From DASSUC01 sp035649895 (GTDB lineage Bacteria > Actinomycetota > Actinomycetes > Mycobacteriales > Micromonosporaceae), in assembly GCA_035649895.1 (NCBI GenBank), contig DASRIS010000164.1:1-8034 (forward strand): DNA of 8,034 nucleotides, read 5' to 3'. This document shows, piece after piece, positions 5,543 to 8,034 of this stretch. The notes under the pieces are model-generated. The model was not told the DNA's origin, did no database searches, and worked only from the letters and a program-made list of their open reading frames with translations. The stretch's first letter is position 1. Every line of letters begins with the position of its first letter. Position numbers and translations under genes: made by a program.

Positions 5543-5746
5543 TCAGATCGGGCGGACGGCTTCGGCCTGGGGGCCCTTGTTGCTCTGCACGATCTCAAAC
5601 TCGACCCGCTGGTCGTCGCGCAGCTCGCGGAAGCCGTCGGCCTGGATCGCGGTGTGGTGGACGAAGACATCCTTGCCGCCCCCGTCAACGGTGATGAAGC
5701 CGAAACCCTTCTCGGCGTTGAACCACTTCACTGACCCAGTAGCCAT
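5543..5746 (-). CDS. cspA: Cold-shock protein, CspA family
   Basis: A 67-residue single-domain protein of standard CspA length. It has the OB-fold nucleic-acid-binding signatures: GSVKWFNAEKGFGFI at residues 4-18 (RNP1 KGFGFI) and DVFVHHTAI at 26-34 (RNP2 VFVHH). It binds single-stranded RNA or DNA in the cytoplasm and acts as an RNA chaperone that melts secondary structure; some family members are constitutive rather than cold-induced. The ATG at 5746 matches the universal family N-terminus and is preceded by AAGG (5 nt spacer) and GGGAG further up (complement of 5758-5762). Reading further upstream gives residues not found in this family. It is a single-gene unit with a structured leader and a strong terminator. 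The symbol is by family, since actinobacteria usually carry several paralogues. Confidence 0.95.
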   Translation of the reverse strand: MATGSVKWFNAEKGFGFITVDGGGKDVFVHHTAIQADGFRELRDDQRVEFEIVQSNKGPQAEAVRPI

Positions 5747-5786
5747 GTGAACCTTGTCTCCCTTGGTACGGATGGAAGGACCTCGC

Positions 5787-5824
5787 CCGCTGCGAGACCC
5801 CTGATCGGCCGTCTCGAGCAGCGG
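5787..5824 (-). promoter_or_regulatory. Long stem-loop in the cold-shock gene leader
   Basis: CCGCTGCGAGAC (5787-5798) pairs with GTCTCG (5811-5816) and CAGCGG (5819-5824). This gives a 12-bp stem with a 2-nt bulge (5817-5818) and a 12-nt loop. It lies 41-78 nt upstream of the csp ATG, inside the expected 5' untranslated region. Structured leaders control stability and translation of several known csp mRNAs; that this one does so is inferred. Confidence 0.5.
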
Positions 5825-5960
5825 CAGACCTACGGCGAATCCGTCAAGGAGACCGATCCAGCCGACAGCAAAAGCGACTGGACGCAACCACAAACAAGAA
5901 ACTGCTGAACCCGACACTACACGCCCGGCCCGAGACCGTCCCGTCCGCCTCGGTCAGCAG

Positions 5961-5974
5961 CCCGGTCCGCCGGG
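5961..5974 (-). terminator. Short GC hairpin downstream of the SDR gene, weak terminator candidate
   Basis: CCCGG (5961-5965) and CCGGG (5970-5974) form a 5-bp stem with a 4-nt loop, starting about 47 nt past the SDR stop. Of the 275-bp gap between the SDR and csp genes (5747-6021), the csp-proximal half is an AT-richer stretch (about 5870-5910) that likely holds the csp promoter. No convincing -35/-10 pair could be assigned there. Confidence 0.3.
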
Positions 5975-6021
5975 TAGCAGGTGTCGTCCCGCCCGACCGG
6001 TTGGTACCCGGCGCAACGCGG

Positions 6022-6918
6022 TCAGCTGCCTGGCGTCGACGGGTCCGGGCTGCGAGGCTGGACCGGCCGGGGTGCGGCCGGCGCGTTCCTCGACAGCCGC
6101 TGGATGACCGCCCCCATGACCACCCCGTACGAGCCGGGCAGCAGCCGTACCACCAGGTCTGGGACCTTGGCGGACCAGCCGGCCAGGACCCGGGGGCGGC
6201 GCCGCTCGATGCCGGTGACGATGACGTCGGCGGCCCGCCGCGGGTCCATCCGCAGTAGCCTGGCGGAGAGCTCGCGGGCCGCCCTGCGCTCCTCGGCGGA
6301 GACCCCGCTGCCCACCCGCGAGCTCTCGCCAATGCGGGTACGCACCCCGCTGGGGTGGACCGACGTGACCCCGATCCCGTGGTCGACCAGCTCGTGGCGT
6401 AGCGCCTCAGTGAACCCGCGGAGCGCGAACTTGCTGGCCGAGTACGCCACCTGGCCGGCCGGCGCGATCAGGCCGAAGACGCTGGAGACGTTGACCAGGT
6501 GCGCGCCGGGCTCGGCCCGCAGCGCCGGCAGCAGCGTGTGGGTCAGCCGCACCGCGGCCCGGAAGTTGATGTCCATGACCCACTCGAACTCGTCCAGGGT
6601 CACCTGGTCGAACCGGCCGTCCAGCGCCACCCCGGCGTTGTTGACCAGCAGCCGGATCCGCGGGTGCTCGGCCAGCACCCTGCCTGCGACCCGCAGGGTG
6701 GACTCGGCGTCGGCGAGGTCGACCAGGTAGCTGCGCACGGCGAGTGTGGGGTGTCCACTGCGGACCGCGCCGGCCACGGCTTGCAGGCGCGGCTCGTCGC
6801 GGTCCAGCAGGACCAGGTGGCAGCCGCGCCGGGCGAGCGCGTGGGACAGCGCCTCGCCGATGCCGCTGGCGGCGCCGGTGACGACGGCGGTGCCGCCGGC
6901 GAAGACGAACCTACGCAT
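6022..6918 (-). CDS. Short-chain dehydrogenase/reductase (classical SDR), 298 aa
   Basis: A Rossmann-fold NAD(P)-dependent oxidoreductase. Visible motifs: cofactor glycine-rich TGAASGIG at 14-21; an acidic D39 at the end of β2 (LVLLDRD), which suggests preference for NAD(H); D67 (LVDLAD); NNAG at 93-96; N118 (DIN); S145/S146 (VNVSS); and the catalytic YSASK with Y159 and K163. So the N-S-Y-K tetrad is complete. It would interconvert an alcohol and a ketone or aldehyde, probably of a lipophilic substrate, in the cytoplasm. At 298 residues it exceeds the usual 250; the C-terminus ends in a Pro/Ser-rich tail (about 279-298). The ATG at 6918 overlaps the stop of the upstream monooxygenase gene by 8 nt (ATGCGTAG), so translational coupling is likely and no strong SD is present. 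Pairing with a Baeyer-Villiger enzyme suggests sequential oxidation steps. Class is firm; substrate is unknown. Confidence 0.93.
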   Translation of the reverse strand: MRRFVFAGGTAVVTGAASGIGEALSHALARRGCHLVLLDRDEPRLQAVAGAVRSGHPTLAVRSYLVDLADAESTLRVAGRVLAEHPRIRLLVNNAGVALDGRFDQVTLDEFEWVMDINFRAAVRLTHTLLPALRAEPGAHLVNVSSVFGLIAPAGQVAYSASKFALRGFTEALRHELVDHGIGVTSVHPSGVRTRIGESSRVGSGVSAEERRAARELSARLLRMDPRRAADVIVTGIERRRPRVLAGWSAKVPDLVVRLLPGSYGVVMGAVIQRLSRNAPAAPRPVQPRSPDPSTPGS

Positions 6919-8034
6919 GGGGGCTCGGCGCAGCCGGTTGGGGCGCGGGGGCGCGGCTGAACCGGACGCCCTCGTCCTCGACCGCCCCGTGTCGCAGCAG
7001 CCACACGTCCCGCGGGTAGTTCTGGTAGAGCCGCCACGGCGCCCGGGGCCCCTGCCTGGGCAGCTTGTCGAGGCTGCGCAGCACGTAGCCGGACTGGAGG
7101 TCGATCAAAGGGTCGAGCTGCGAGGAGTCCGGGGCGACGGGGGTGCACACCTGGTAGCCGCGCCGGTCCATGTGTTGCAGCAGGCGGCAGGCGTACTCGC
7201 TGGTCAGGTCGCACTTGAGCGTCCAGGCGGCGTTGGTGTAGCCCAGGGCCAGCATGAGGTTGGGCACGCCGGAGAGCATCATGCCCTTGTACGCGACGGT
7301 CTTGGCGAGCTCGACCGCGGCGCCGTCGACGACCAGGCGCATGCCGCCCAGCGGCTGCAGGTTCAGGCCGGTCGCGGTGACCACGATGTCGGCGTCCAGC
7401 TGCGCGCCCGAGGCGAGCCTGATGCCGTGCTCGGCGAACGTGTCGATGTGGCCGGTCACCACCGACGCCTTGCCGCTGCTGATCGCGTTGAACAGGTCGC
7501 CGTCGGGCACGAAGCACATCCGCTGGTCCCACGGGTCGTACCCGGGGTTGAAGTGGGTCTGCACGTCGTAGCCCTGGGGCAGCCGGGCCTGCGCGGCCCG
7601 GCGGTGCAGGCTGCGCATCACGCCCGGGGCGCGCCGGCTGAGCTGGAAGATGGCCATGGTGAGCAGCACGTTCTTCCACCGTACGAGGGACAGGGCGAGC
7701 TTTCGGGGCAGCGTGCGGCGCAGCGCGTTGGCGACCACGTCCACCTCGGGCAGGGACAGCACGTAGCTCGGCGAGCGCTGCAGCATCGTCACGTGGGCGG
7801 CCCGCTCGGCCATCGCCGGCACCACGGTCACCGCGGTGGCCCCGCTGCCGATGACCACGACCCGCTTGCCGGTGTAGTCGAGCTCCTCGGGCCAGTGCTG
7901 GGGGTGCACGACCTGCCCGGCGAAGCGGTCCAGGCCGGTGAACTGGGGCGTGTACCCCTCGTCGTAGCGGTAGTAGCCGGTGCACATGAAGAGGAAGCGG
8001 CAGCGCAGCTGTACGGTCTCGGCGGTGTCGGTGC
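6911..8034 (-). CDS. Flavin-containing Baeyer-Villiger-type monooxygenase (EthA/MymA-like), N-terminus cut by window edge
   Basis: The - strand frame stays open from the stop at 6911 to the right edge, giving about 373 residues of a family usually near 490; the N-terminal FAD GxGxxG lies outside. Numbering from the Met at 7987: the Baeyer-Villiger fingerprint FxGxxxHxxxW is F22-AGQVV-H28-PQH-W32, the NADPH-binding Rossmann motif is GSGATA at 47-52, the FAD-contact VTATGLN is at 203-209, and KGMMLSGVPN (234-243) and GYTNAAWTLK (249-258) are typical of the EthA/MymA branch. These FAD/NADPH enzymes insert oxygen into ketones, or oxidise sulfur or nitrogen, in the cytoplasm. The gene is upstream of, and overlaps by 8 nt, the SDR gene, a pairing also found in the mycobacterial mymA cluster. 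The promoter is outside the window. Family call is strong; the natural substrate is not predictable. Confidence 0.93.
   Translation of the reverse strand, partial: TDTAETVQLRCRFLFMCTGYYRYDEGYTPQFTGLDRFAGQVVHPQHWPEELDYTGKRVVVIGSGATAVTVVPAMAERAAHVTMLQRSPSYVLSLPEVDVVANALRRTLPRKLALSLVRWKNVLLTMAIFQLSRRAPGVMRSLHRRAAQARLPQGYDVQTHFNPGYDPWDQRMCFVPDGDLFNAISSGKASVVTGHIDTFAEHGIRLASGAQLDADIVVTATGLNLQPLGGMRLVVDGAAVELAKTVAYKGMMLSGVPNLMLALGYTNAAWTLKCDLTSEYACRLLQHMDRRGYQVCTPVAPDSSQLDPLIDLQSGYVLRSLDKLPRQGPRAPWRLYQNYPRDVWLLRHGAVEDEGVRFSRAPAPQPAAPSPHA

Overview
The window is very GC-rich with strong G/C bias at third codon positions. GTG and ATG starts, ATGA-type gene overlaps and terminator hairpins without a U-tract all point to a high-GC actinobacterium. 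A filamentous actinomycete such as a member of Micromonosporaceae is plausible, but the genus cannot be fixed from this sequence. No rRNA, tRNA, CRISPR array or insertion sequence is visible.

Layout, left to right. (1) The C-terminal half of a DUF222/13E12-type HNH endonuclease-like protein on the + strand is cut by the left edge. (2) A convergent gap follows. (3) A two-gene operon on the - strand runs from 4558 down to 924. It encodes a tandem metallo-beta-lactamase-fold protein with a C-terminal Ig-like domain, then a TIM-barrel glycoside hydrolase of the GH36/GH31 type, coupled by an ATGA overlap. (4) About 550 bp of non-coding, highly structured DNA lies upstream of that operon. It holds a perfect 20-bp palindrome of LacI-family operator type overlapping a candidate promoter, a 15/16-bp tandem repeat and several hairpins. 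(5) A 65-codon orphan gene has a perfect Shine-Dalgarno sequence (- strand). (6) A cold-shock protein gene (- strand) has a strong stem-loop in its leader and a near-perfect terminator hairpin. (7) An overlapping pair on the - strand encodes an EthA/MymA-like Baeyer-Villiger flavin monooxygenase, cut by the right edge, and a short-chain dehydrogenase.

How the parts fit. The MBL-GH pair looks like a sugar-responsive, cytoplasmic carbohydrate-processing unit: neither protein has a signal peptide, and the LacI-type operator sits at the predicted transcription start. The monooxygenase-SDR pair looks like an oxidative unit for a lipophilic ketone, aldehyde or alcohol, comparable in gene content to the start of the mycobacterial mymA cluster. 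The csp and 65-aa genes are single-gene units between these operons. The most unusual item is the fused double-MBL/Ig protein translationally coupled to a divergent clan-D-like glycosidase under a palindromic operator.
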